Positions 54,927 through 63,294 of a stretch of DNA of 64,000 bases are shown here, one piece after another (the first letter of the stretch is position 1; every line of letters starts with the position of its first letter). The notes below the pieces were generated by a model. That model made no database searches. It was given only the letters and a program-made list of their open reading frames with translations, and was not told where the DNA came from. A program made the translations under genes and the position numbers. This stretch comes from Micromonospora yangpuensis (lineage in GTDB: Bacteria > Actinomycetota > Actinomycetes > Mycobacteriales > Micromonosporaceae), in NCBI RefSeq assembly GCF_900091615.1, contig NZ_FMIA01000002.1:1736001-1800000 (forward strand). The letters run 5' to 3'.

Positions 54927-57112
54927 GCGACCGGGCCACCGTCGTGGTCTGCGCGGAGTGCGACGGCAGCGCCGTCCGCGTCGATCCCTGCCGCTGCACC
55001 CGCTACGGCGACCGCTTCCTCGCCGCCGACGAGCCGCCGCGAGCCGCCGACGACCCGCCGCGAGCCGCCGACGAGCCGCCTCGAAACACCGACGAGCCGT
55101 CGCGAGCCGCCGATGAGCCGGCCCGCGCCAGCGCTCAAGCCGCGTACCGGGATTGTGTGGTGTGTCGGAGGATCGGGCAGGTCGCCGGGGCGTGCCAGCA
55201 CTGCCGGCGGACCGGGCGGCGGCGGGCCGAGCTGGTGCTGACCGTGGCCAACCTGGACACCGGCGCGGTCGCCTCGCACCGGCTGCGGCCCGGCGGGCTG
55301 GCACCCCGACCGGACCGCGCGGCCGGGTGGGTGGTCGACCTGCCCGCCCGGGTACGCGAGCTGGCCGCCACCGTCGGGGTCGCGGTCACCGGCGACGGGC
55401 CCGCGCCGGTGGTGCTGCCCCAGCAGTGGCGGCCCGACCTGCCGGCCGAGCAGCGATACGTCCTGGAGGCGCAGGCCCTCGTCGCCCGCGACCGGGTGCC
55501 GTGGTGGGTGCTGACCGGCCGGTCGGACGCCCCGCCCCCGGTCGACCCGGCGGCCCGGCTCGCCGAGCTGTGCGCCGTCGCCAACCTGCTCCTGCTCGAC
55601 CTGGTGATCGAGGTACGCCGGCAGGCTGGCTGGTCCACCTGGGACATCCGGTACGAGGTGCCCGGCTCACCGGTAGGCACCGGGCTGACCGGGCGCAGCG
55701 CCGACGGTCTGCCGGACGCCCTGGCCCGTACCGACGTGCGCCGGGCCCTGGACGGGCTCGCCGCCCGGGGGCGCACCGCGCCGGCGTACCTGCTCCGACC
55801 CGAACTGCCCGCCCAGCGTGGCCCGCTGCGCCCGGTCCCCGTCGACCTCGACGAACTGGAACGGCGCCTGCGGAACCCGGCCCTTGGCGGCTCGGCCGCG
55901 GGCGGCTCGGCCCTTGGCGGCTCGGCCATCGGCGGCTCGGCTGTCGGTGGCGAGCTGCCCGGCGCGCAGGCGATCTGGCGGGACCACCGCTGGTGGCACA
56001 CGAGTCTGTGCCCGGACGCGCCGGTCGAGGAGCTGACCGAGGACCCGACCGGGCAGGTGATCCGGCGGGTCCGGGTGCCGCTACGCCGGGACACGCCGCC
56101 GCCCCCACCGGCCTGGCAGGGCGAACCGGTGCCGTGGCGGCCCTGCCCGGACTGCGTACCCGGCACCCGGCTCTGCGCCTGCCTCTGCACCCTCGGCGGA
56201 CGCCCCGCCGCCCCGGACTGCGCCGCCTGCTCCGGAGCCGGCCGGGCCCCGTCGGTGCTGAGCTGCCACACCTGCGGCGGCACCCACCGGCTGTATCGGA
56301 CCCTGACCGTCACCCTCACCGACCTGCGGCACCGGGTCATCCACCTGGCCTGGCACGCCGGCACCCCGGAGCCGGCCCCGCTGGTCGCCACCCAACCCGG
56401 CGGCCGGCCGGTGGTCCAGCTTCCCGAGCGGTACCGGCTCGCCGCCTGGGCCAGCATCCTCGGCGTACGCCCGGACGACCTGACCGAGGCCGACGGCGGC
56501 TTCGAACTCACCCAGGACCTGCGCGACGGGTACGTCACCCTGCCCTCGTCGGTCGCCGACCCGGTCACCGAACACCTCGACGCGGCCGGCCCGGGGCTGC
56601 CCGCCGGACGGCTGATCGTGGCCGCCGTCCACCCCACCGTCCCGCCGGTCGCCGAGCTGATCCGGCACGCCGTCGGCCTCGACCTGGCGTGCGTGATCCA
56701 GGTCTGGGACCTGCGCGCCAACGCCGGTGACCCGCTGCGGATCCGCGGGCGGCGCTGGTCGGTGGAGCTGCTGCCGACCCCGGTCCGGCCGACCGTCGAC
56801 GACGTGCCGTACCACCCGAGCGTCGAGGCGGCCGTCGCCTACTGCCTGGAGTACCTCGACACCGCCTACGACCGGGCCGTACCCGTCGACCCGGAACAGC
56901 CGCTGCCGGCCCCGGCCTCGGCGGCCCGCCCGCTGCCCGCCGACCCGGTGCCCGCCCTGGAACGCCTCGCCGCCGGCCACCCCGGGCAGGTGCTCACGGT
57001 CGCCTTCACCCGCGCCGGCTGCGTCGTGCACCACCACGACGACGACCAGGTACGCCCCCTCGCCCACGCCCCCGACCTGCCCACCCTCCTCACCACCCTC
57101 CGGCTGCCCTGA
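54923..57112 (+). CDS. 729-residue Cys-rich protein of unknown function
   Basis: Large soluble protein from GTG 54923. Three cysteine clusters: CAECDGSAVRVDPCRC (about 10-25), CVVCRRIGQVAGACQHC (about 75-92), and a DnaJ-like block near residues 410-452 with CPDC, CLC, CAACSGAG and CHTCGGTH, suggesting zinc-binding modules. Repeats interrupt it: DEPPRAAD-type octapeptides near 32-68 and GGSA repeats near 315-330. The rest has no motif I recognise. Coupled to the DivIVA-domain and 83-residue genes by a 4-base overlap; the three likely act together. GC and codon use match the core genome. Confidence 0.8.
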   Translation: MSDRATVVVCAECDGSAVRVDPCRCTRYGDRFLAADEPPRAADDPPRAADEPPRNTDEPSRAADEPARASAQAAYRDCVVCRRIGQVAGACQHCRRTGRRRAELVLTVANLDTGAVASHRLRPGGLAPRPDRAAGWVVDLPARVRELAATVGVAVTGDGPAPVVLPQQWRPDLPAEQRYVLEAQALVARDRVPWWVLTGRSDAPPPVDPAARLAELCAVANLLLLDLVIEVRRQAGWSTWDIRYEVPGSPVGTGLTGRSADGLPDALARTDVRRALDGLAARGRTAPAYLLRPELPAQRGPLRPVPVDLDELERRLRNPALGGSAAGGSALGGSAIGGSAVGGELPGAQAIWRDHRWWHTSLCPDAPVEELTEDPTGQVIRRVRVPLRRDTPPPPPAWQGEPVPWRPCPDCVPGTRLCACLCTLGGRPAAPDCAACSGAGRAPSVLSCHTCGGTHRLYRTLTVTLTDLRHRVIHLAWHAGTPEPAPLVATQPGGRPVVQLPERYRLAAWASILGVRPDDLTEADGGFELTQDLRDGYVTLPSSVADPVTEHLDAAGPGLPAGRLIVAAVHPTVPPVAELIRHAVGLDLACVIQVWDLRANAGDPLRIRGRRWSVELLPTPVRPTVDDVPYHPSVEAAVAYCLEYLDTAYDRAVPVDPEQPLPAPASAARPLPADPVPALERLAAGHPGQVLTVAFTRAGCVVHHHDDDQVRPLAHAPDLPTLLTTLRLP

Positions 57113-57131
57113 GCTGGGTACGATCAGGGCC

Positions 57132-58046
57132 ATGAACCGGGCAACGGCGGAACGGGCGGCGCTGGTCGCGCTACTGCGACAGTCCGATCTGAGCTGGTCC
57201 GACGCCGCCCACGACGTTCAGGAGGCCGGCAGCGCGCTCGGCGTGCTCGGCCGGGTCGTGGGCCGGGCGGACACGCTCTTCCCCGACACCCGGTCCGTCG
57301 ACGCGTTGGTCGAAGCGGCCGCCGGTGACCTTGCGGCCTGGGAGGCCGGAGGGATCACCGTGCGGGCCTTCTTCGACGACGACTATCCCACCCAGCTTCG
57401 CGACGTCCGGGAGATGCCGCCGCTGCTCTTTACCCGAGGAGACCTGCGGCCCGATCTTCGCGCCATCGCCGTGGTCGGCAGCCGCGAGGCCAGCGACCGG
57501 GGCCTGGAGATCGCCGGATCGGTGGCGACCTCGCTGGCCCGCCGGGACGTGACGGTGGTCAGCGGCCTGGCCAAGGGCATCGACACAGCCGCCCACGAGG
57601 CCGCACTCGCCGCTGGTGGACGTACCGTCGCGGTGATCGGCACCGGTATCCGTCGGCACTACCCGGCCACCAACCGCGCCCTCCAGGAACACATCGCCGA
57701 GGTGGGACTGGTGATCAGCCAGTTCTGGCCGGACGCGGCCCCGACCCGGCAGAGCTTCCCGATGCGCAACGCTGTGATGAGCGGTTACGCAGCCGCCACC
57801 GTAGTCATCGAGGCCGGTGAACGCAGTGGAGCCCGGGTCCAGGCCCGGTTGGCCCTTCAACACGGCCGTCCGGTGGTGCTGACCGGCCAGGTGATGAGGC
57901 ACGACTGGGCACGCTCCTTCGCCGACCGGCCCGGGGTCCACGTCGCACGAGGCACGGCGGAGCTGGTGGAAGCGGTCGATGCGATCCTCGACCGGGTCCC
58001 GGCCGCCGCCGAACTGGAGGGCTTCCCTGAGTTCGCCAGCCTCTGA
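57132..58046 (+). CDS. DprA/Smf-like (SLOG-fold) protein
   Basis: 304-residue protein with the DprA Rossmann-like domain: IAVVGSREASDRGLEIAG, VVSGLAKGIDTAAHEAAL, TVAVIGTGIRRHYPATNR, FPMRNAVMSG and RSGARVQARLALQHGRPVVL. Compared with textbook DprA (SGGARGID, FPxRNRxI, GSLxTA), several residues differ (SGLAKGID, ERSGARVQA), so this is a paralogue rather than the ComM-locus DprA. ATG at 57132. It is followed by a frameshifted phosphoribosyltransferase gene; SMF/DprA-like plus PRTase neighbours are known in nucleotide-based conflict systems. Confidence 0.88.
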   Translation: MNRATAERAALVALLRQSDLSWSDAAHDVQEAGSALGVLGRVVGRADTLFPDTRSVDALVEAAAGDLAAWEAGGITVRAFFDDDYPTQLRDVREMPPLLFTRGDLRPDLRAIAVVGSREASDRGLEIAGSVATSLARRDVTVVSGLAKGIDTAAHEAALAAGGRTVAVIGTGIRRHYPATNRALQEHIAEVGLVISQFWPDAAPTRQSFPMRNAVMSGYAAATVVIEAGERSGARVQARLALQHGRPVVLTGQVMRHDWARSFADRPGVHVARGTAELVEAVDAILDRVPAAAELEGFPEFASL

Positions 58047-58777
58047 CCCGTGGTCCAGGATCCAGGCTTACGTCGAGACCCAACGAAACTTCCTGCGCAA
58101 TCCGATGCCCGCTGAGCAGTGGATCTGCCCGGTCTGTCGGGGTGTGCGTACCTCCGGTTTCGACCTCTGCTATCCCTGTCAGGAGCAGCACACGGACGCC
58201 GGGGGCCTGCTGGCCGATGTAGTCCTGCCGATCTCGTACTCACCGCGGTTCGGCCAGCATCACCACCACCTGCGTTCGTACAAGTCCTCCCCGGCGCCTG
58301 CTCAGGCGAAGTGGAATCTCCTGGCGTTGCTGTTGCTCTTCCTGCGAGAACACCTCGACAGTGTGGCCGGGAGGCTCGGCGGCATTGCCCACGCACCTCG
58401 TCGCTGTGCCCAGCACGCGGGGGAGGCCCGGCCTGCATCCGCTCCAGGAACTGGTCGGAGGGCGTCTTCGACTGCCCTGGCTCGTCGCCGTGCCCAATCG
58501 CTACGGGCCCGACGCTCGGCACTTCCAGCGCGACTGGTTCACCGTGCGGCTTCCCGATCGCAGCGGGAAGGTCCGGCCGCTGGTGCTCGATGACACGTGG
58601 ACCACCGGATCCCGAGCACAGTCGCTCGCACACTCGCTGAAAAGAGCTGGAGCCAGCTCGGTGGGGGTCGTTGTGCTCGGACGGCATGTCAATCCTGATC
58701 ACGCGGCATCCCGGCCATTGCTGAAGGCGATCGAGGAACCGGTGTTCGACTTTTCGATCTGCGCTGTCGAGCGGTAG
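57979..58777 (+). pseudogene. Frameshifted ComF-like phosphoribosyltransferase
   Basis: Two frames are needed. The first encodes a Cys4-type N-terminus (QWICPVCRGVRTSGFDLCYPCQEQ) and LLLLFLREHLDSVAGRLGG; then frame 2 continues LPTHLVAVPSTRG...[41 protein letters not shown] with the PRPP-binding motif. The shift by one base is near 58355-58390. Similar sequence seems to begin around 58048; the nearest in-frame ATG is 57979, inside the DprA gene, or 58105. A sequencing error or programmed shift is possible, but inactivation is the plain reading. Confidence 0.72.
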
Positions 58778-58789
58778 GAGCGGACCTGC

Positions 58790-59166
58790 ATGAACGGTGT
58801 GCCCCATGGATTCCCGGACGGCGGGAATCCGCTCGGTCAGCTCTCCCTGGACCAGCTCCGGCCACGGACCAGCTTCAAGTGGCGGGAGTACCCCGAGGAC
58901 GTACTGCCGCTCTTCGTGGCGGAGATGGACGTACCACTGGCCGAGCCGGTCGCGCGGGCGAGGCGACCTACCTCGCCTGGCTGGACTGCCGTGAGCTGGG
59001 CCTCGGCGACGACCCGGCCGCCGCCTTCCTCGACCGTGGCCGGGTGGCGCTCAACCCCGGCCCGACCTTCGGCACCGGCGGTGCCGGCCATGTGCGGCTG
59101 AACCTCGCCACCGCCCCCGAGATCCTCACCGAGGCGGTACGCCGGATGGCCGCCGCCGTCGGCTGA
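58790..59166 (+). pseudogene. Internally deleted MalY/PatB-type aminotransferase remnant
   Basis: The start [11 protein letters not shown]...[43 protein letters not shown] is the N-terminus of a PLP-dependent C-S lyase. About 55 codons later the reading frame changes and the sequence jumps to the C-terminal end [58 protein letters not shown]. The middle, about 250 residues with the PLP lysine, is missing. A non-functional fossil. Confidence 0.88.
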
Positions 59167-59174
59167 GCGTCGGC

Positions 59175-60731
59175 TCAGTCCTCGCCGGTGACGTACGGCC
59201 GGGTGGTGGGGGTGGTGGTGGCCGGGATCTCGATGATCGGCACCCACTTGCCCACCGGGTCGGCCAGCCGGTCGGCGGTGAAGCTGAGCGTGCCGCCGGC
59301 GCCCGGCACCTCACTGCCGTTGTTGAGGTTGAGCAGTTGACCGCGGACGTTGCCGGCCCGCGGCACCTCGTCCGGGGGTATCTGCCGGGCCACCAGGCGG
59401 ATCGCCTTGACCGCGGTGGCCATCGCGTCGTGGTGGGTGAGCAGGTACCCGTCGGTCAGCGCGCCCGGTTCGCCGAACTGCTCGCTGCGGAAGGCGGTCA
59501 GGAACGGCGGCAGGCCGTCCGGCACCGGGCCGGGTGGCTGACCGACCGAGGTGAACCAGGACGGGTGGACGGAGGCGGAGTTGACGATGGTGATCCGAGC
59601 CTCGGTCAGGGTCGGTGCCAGGCCCGCCAGGTCGGCCAGGCCGGTCGCGCCCACCATGATCGAGATGGGGTCCCGGCAGCGGCGACCGGCCAGGGACCGG
59701 ACGAAGTCGTCCAGGTCCAGCGCGCGGCCGGCGTACAGGATGAGGTTGGGTCGGGGGGTGATGCAGACGCTGTCCCGGATGGTGGCGAAGAGCTGGGTGC
59801 GGTTCCTGGTGTCGGCCGCGCCGAAGAACGACTTGGCGTCGACGGTCAGGTAGCCGTCGAGCTGCGTCTCGTAGGCCCGGCGCAGGTCCTGGACGTAGAG
59901 GTCCGGCTCGGAGTCGTCGTAGACCAGCATGCCGGCCCGCAGGTCCGGGTGTTCGTCGAGGTAGCGGCTCAGGGCGCGTACGTAGTCGGTGTCGCTCGGT
60001 GAGGCGCGGACGAAACCCTTGATGTCGCGGAACTCGTCGGTGGTGGCGATCCCGGCGACCATCGGCAGGTCGCTGTCGGAGTCGGAGAGGTGCCGGGCGG
60101 CGTCCCGGGTGGCGACGATGCTGGTGCCCATGCCGACGACGGCGACCAGCGGGGTCTCGTCGTCGGCCATCGCCTCCAGCTTCCGGACCACCGGCAGCCA
60201 CTGCGCCTGCCGGCTGCCCGGGTTGGCCAGCACGAGCTGGATCAGCGGGGACCGGTCGTCGAGGTCCGGCGAGTGGTTGGCCCGCCGCTGCGCCAGGTAG
60301 GCGCCCTGGACCGCGTGCCGGACCTGGGCGGCCGTCATGAAGCTCTCCGTCGTGGCGGTCATCGGGGAGAGCAGGGCAACCCGGACGTACCGGTGCTCGT
60401 CCGGGTCGGCCCGCCACTGCTCGTGGACCCAGTCGTTCTCCCGGTCGATGGCCTGCTGGACCGAGCGTAGATCGGCGCTGAAGGTCCAGGCGGCGGCGTC
60501 GGTGAGCACCCCGACGCACTCACCGTCCACCCTGCTCAGACCGGACCGCAGGTCGCCGCAGGCGGTGACGACCCGGTGCGTCACCAGCACCCCGGCGGCG
60601 ACCACCGCGACCACCGTCGCCAGCACGGCGGCCGTGCGTAGCACCGTGCATGTCCGGGGCACCCGGGGAGAAAGATAGTTCACCGGTACGTCGGCCACCG
60701 GGCTGACGCCGGATCGGCTGTTCACCGCCAT
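59175..60731 (-). CDS. Membrane-anchored substrate-binding-protein-like receptor
   Basis: 518-residue protein. Residues ~31-50 form one transmembrane helix (LRTAAVLATVVAVVAAGVLV); most of the rest is an extracytoplasmic type-1 periplasmic binding fold (VRVALLSPMTATTESFMTAAQVRHAVQGAYLAQRR, LVAVVGMGTSIVATRDAARHLS, MVAGIATTDEFRDIKGFVRASPSD, AGMLVYDDSEPDLYV, GYLLTHHDAMATAVKAIRLVARQ). Start ATG 60731, inside a 10-base overlap with the NTPase gene. No permease genes are near, so it is a sensor more than a transporter component. Confidence 0.85.
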   Translation of the reverse strand: MAVNSRSGVSPVADVPVNYLSPRVPRTCTVLRTAAVLATVVAVVAAGVLVTHRVVTACGDLRSGLSRVDGECVGVLTDAAAWTFSADLRSVQQAIDRENDWVHEQWRADPDEHRYVRVALLSPMTATTESFMTAAQVRHAVQGAYLAQRRANHSPDLDDRSPLIQLVLANPGSRQAQWLPVVRKLEAMADDETPLVAVVGMGTSIVATRDAARHLSDSDSDLPMVAGIATTDEFRDIKGFVRASPSDTDYVRALSRYLDEHPDLRAGMLVYDDSEPDLYVQDLRRAYETQLDGYLTVDAKSFFGAADTRNRTQLFATIRDSVCITPRPNLILYAGRALDLDDFVRSLAGRRCRDPISIMVGATGLADLAGLAPTLTEARITIVNSASVHPSWFTSVGQPPGPVPDGLPPFLTAFRSEQFGEPGALTDGYLLTHHDAMATAVKAIRLVARQIPPDEVPRAGNVRGQLLNLNNGSEVPGAGGTLSFTADRLADPVGKWVPIIEIPATTTPTTRPYVTGED

Positions 60732-62785
60732 AGGTCCGCCAACGCCTTGTGTCGGGTCGCCTCGGCGACCAGCAGGGATCGGTCGTCGGGGAACTGCAGG
60801 GCCACCGCCCGGAAGTCCCGCTTGATGTCGTCGTGCAGGTCGGCCCGGTGCCGGCCGGTGAACGGGTCGGCGGCCAACCACAAACCGGCCAGCAGCCGGG
60901 TCACCCGACCGAGCCGGCTGTCCGGCTCCGCCCCGGTCGCCCGCGCCAGCCGGTACGCCTCGTCGGCCGGCGGCACCGAGTGCGGCAGGTTCGTCGGGGC
61001 CTGCGCCACCGCCCGGAGCGTGGCCAACCAGTCCGCCACCTGGCCGAGCCTGCCCAGGGCCAGCGCATGGTACAGCTCACCCACCCGGTCACCCTGCTCG
61101 GCGCACTGGGTCCTGAGCCGGCCGTGTACCTTCGCCCAACCGTGCTGGGCCTGCGGACGCCGGGCGGCCAGCCGGCGCAGCAGCAGCCGGCGCAGCGGCG
61201 GTGGGCCGATGTCGGCGTACCGGGTGTCGGCGGGGTGTACGTCGGCGTGTCGGCTGTCGGCGTGCCGGGCGTTGCCGGACCGGCCGTCGGCGTGCCGGGC
61301 GTCGGCGTGCCGGACGTTGCCGGGTCGGGCGTTGGTGGGCCGAACGTTGGCGTCGCCGTCGGCGTCGTCCGGCCAGAGCTGGGCGAGCAGGGCGCTCAGC
61401 TTCCCGGTGTACCCGTCGGGGGTCAGCAGGCCACTACCAACCGCCAGCGTCATGGCCTGTTCGACGGTGCGTGCGGCGGCACAGGTGGTGAGGGTCTCCA
61501 CGTCGTCGTCGGGGAACGGGTCGCCGTCGTCGAGCCCGAGCAGGTGCCGGCTGATCCGTTCCTCGATGGTGCACTGCACCCGGTCGGTGTCGTCAGGTGG
61601 CGGTGGCTCCCGGCGGGCCAGCACCACCCCCAGCTCGTTGCCGCCGGCCGGCCAGGAGGACACCTCGGCGGCACTCGCCAGCAGCAGGCTGACCGCCGCC
61701 GGATTGCCCTGGGCGAACTGCTGGACCTGCAACGGCAGCCGACGGTCCAGGCTCGGGTGCGCCGTGCTGACCTGCTGCACCACGTCGGTGTCGGTGAGCC
61801 GGGGCAGTGCGTACCGCGCCCACCGGGGCCACTGCCGGGTGCCCGGTCCCGGGCGGCGCAGCAGCAGCGGCTCGTCGGACTCCAGGATGCGCTGCTCGGC
61901 GGTGCCGAAATGCTCGCCGAAGGGTTCCCGGGCGGTGGCCACCACGGCCAGCGGGTCACTCTCCCCGGCGGCACGCAGCCGGACCAGCTCGGTCAGGAAG
62001 TGCCGGCCGAGACGGGTGTCGGCGTTGTCGAGCAGCACCACGCAGCGCGGCAACCAGGTCCGGCGCCGACGGCGACCGAGACCGGCGACCAGATCGGCGC
62101 GGAACGCCGCCCAGAGCAGCTCGTCGCGCTGGCGGGCATTGTTGCCCAGGTTGGGGCGGCGGTGCCACTGGTTCAGCTCGATCAACGTCTCGACCGCCGG
62201 GCGACGGTGACTGCCCTGCGTGCCGTACCACTTCTGGGCCCGACCCAACACGAACGGGCTGCTCCACCGCCACGAGGCGAGTCGACTGACGAGGGTGGCG
62301 AGGATCCGGGGGACCAGGCTCAGCGGGGCCTGGACGCTGGCGGGCAACCCGGCCGGCAGGTTGCCTGCGCCGTCGCGCAGCGTGGTCACCAGGTTGTCGA
62401 TGCCCCGGTGGGTACGCAGCAGGGCATTGATCTGCCGGCGGGCCCGCTCCCGGTCGTGCAGGTCCAGGCTGGCGTTCTCCATCACCAGCTTGCCGACGGC
62501 CAGCCGGGGGAAGCGCAGGGTGCCGTAGAGCGGGCAGGGTCGGCCGAGGTGGAAGGCGAGCGCATACAACACCTCGGGGGTGCCGGTGCGGCCCGTGGCG
62601 GCCAGGTCGACATGCGCGTAGGGCACCCGTCCGTCGAGCAGCCCGGTCAGCGCGGTGAGCAGCGCCGACTTGCCGCCACCCCGGTCGGCCTCGAAGACCA
62701 GCACCGGCGGTGCCGGACCGTCGGCCGGACAGGACATCACCTCGCGTACCAGTCCGACGGCGTGCCGCCGGCCGAATATGGTCAC
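60722..62785 (-). CDS. P-loop (STAND-like) NTPase
   Basis: 687-residue protein. Walker A ADRGGGKS is at 33-40; Walker B CVVLLDNAD has D253; a helical second half follows. An inserted low-complexity stretch (NARPGNVRHADARHADGRSG-type repeats) lies near the C-terminal third. There is no nuclease, TIR, or DNA-binding domain visible. GTG 62785, with GGGGGAGGGG upstream, gives a protein that opens VTIFGRRHAVGLVREV. The 10-base overlap with the receptor gene implies coupled production and probably a sensor-NTPase pair. Unproven. Confidence 0.8.
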   Translation of the reverse strand: MTIFGRRHAVGLVREVMSCPADGPAPPVLVFEADRGGGKSALLTALTGLLDGRVPYAHVDLAATGRTGTPEVLYALAFHLGRPCPLYGTLRFPRLAVGKLVMENASLDLHDRERARRQINALLRTHRGIDNLVTTLRDGAGNLPAGLPASVQAPLSLVPRILATLVSRLASWRWSSPFVLGRAQKWYGTQGSHRRPAVETLIELNQWHRRPNLGNNARQRDELLWAAFRADLVAGLGRRRRRTWLPRCVVLLDNADTRLGRHFLTELVRLRAAGESDPLAVVATAREPFGEHFGTAEQRILESDEPLLLRRPGPGTRQWPRWARYALPRLTDTDVVQQVSTAHPSLDRRLPLQVQQFAQGNPAAVSLLLASAAEVSSWPAGGNELGVVLARREPPPPDDTDRVQCTIEERISRHLLGLDDGDPFPDDDVETLTTCAAARTVEQAMTLAVGSGLLTPDGYTGKLSALLAQLWPDDADGDANVRPTNARPGNVRHADARHADGRSGNARHADSRHADVHPADTRYADIGPPPLRRLLLRRLAARRPQAQHGWAKVHGRLRTQCAEQGDRVGELYHALALGRLGQVADWLATLRAVAQAPTNLPHSVPPADEAYRLARATGAEPDSRLGRVTRLLAGLWLAADPFTGRHRADLHDDIKRDFRAVALQFPDDRSLLVAEATRHKALADLWR

Positions 62786-63130
62786 GACCCCTCCCCCCGA
62801 AGGCCGCCATGGTTGGTGCCACCATGCTCGGTCCACCCGGGGCGGACGTGCAGTCACCTGACGGACACCCGAGCTGACCGTTATCGGACCCGGCCGGTGC
62901 CCGGACCCGGCTGGCCTCGGGTGGAGAACAATCATCGGGCGACGGCCTGCTTCCTGGGTGGTGGCCCGGCCCGGGGGCAGCCCTCTGGATCTCAGAAGGA
63001 AAGTGCCCCACCGAAGGCCGTTTCCCTCCAAGTCACCCTCTCTGTTGCAGACGCCTCGCAGGCGTCAATCTCGGTTCCCCCACCACCCCACCCCACCACC
63101 CGCCCCCGCCGAAGCGGACCCCGATGTGAA
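62786..63130. other. Intergenic region upstream of NTPase gene
   Basis: 345 bases between the NTPase gene and the ilvD 3' end. It holds the NTPase ribosome site (62786-62800) and presumably its promoter, which I cannot place. No gene supported. Confidence 0.4.
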
Positions 63131-63173
63131 TCTTGGACACTTACCGTTCTATTTGGACGGTAAGTGTCCAAGA
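63131..63173. repeat. Dispersed palindrome (GGACAC...GTGTCC family), copy 2
   Basis: 19-base arms (63131-63149 with 63155-63173) match at 18 of 19 positions around a TATTT loop. The core CCGTTCTATTT and the downstream CTACACCCC...GTATGGAGAGAG parallel CCGTTCTGTTC and CCACACCCC...GTACGCAGCGAG of the 10095 copy. Confidence 0.8.
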
Positions 63174-63236
63174 TCTACACCCCGGTCGGGTATGGAGAGA
63201 GCAAGGCGCCTCAGCCGCGGAGGAGGGCCGTAAAAG

Positions 63237-63294
63237 GTGTGAGAAGGGGCCCCTTCTCGACGCCAGGCGTTAAGAGGGGGCCCTTCCTTACACC
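63237..63294. repeat. Dispersed 3'-end palindrome (GGTGTAAGGAAGGGCCCC family), copy D
   Basis: Ends GGTGTGAGAAGGGGCCCC (63237 on) and GGGGGCCCTTCCTTACACC (to 63294) form imperfect terminal inverted repeats of about 19 bases, giving a 58-base MITE-like unit. On the minus strand it follows the ilvD stop with the same orientation as the other copies. Confidence 0.85.
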
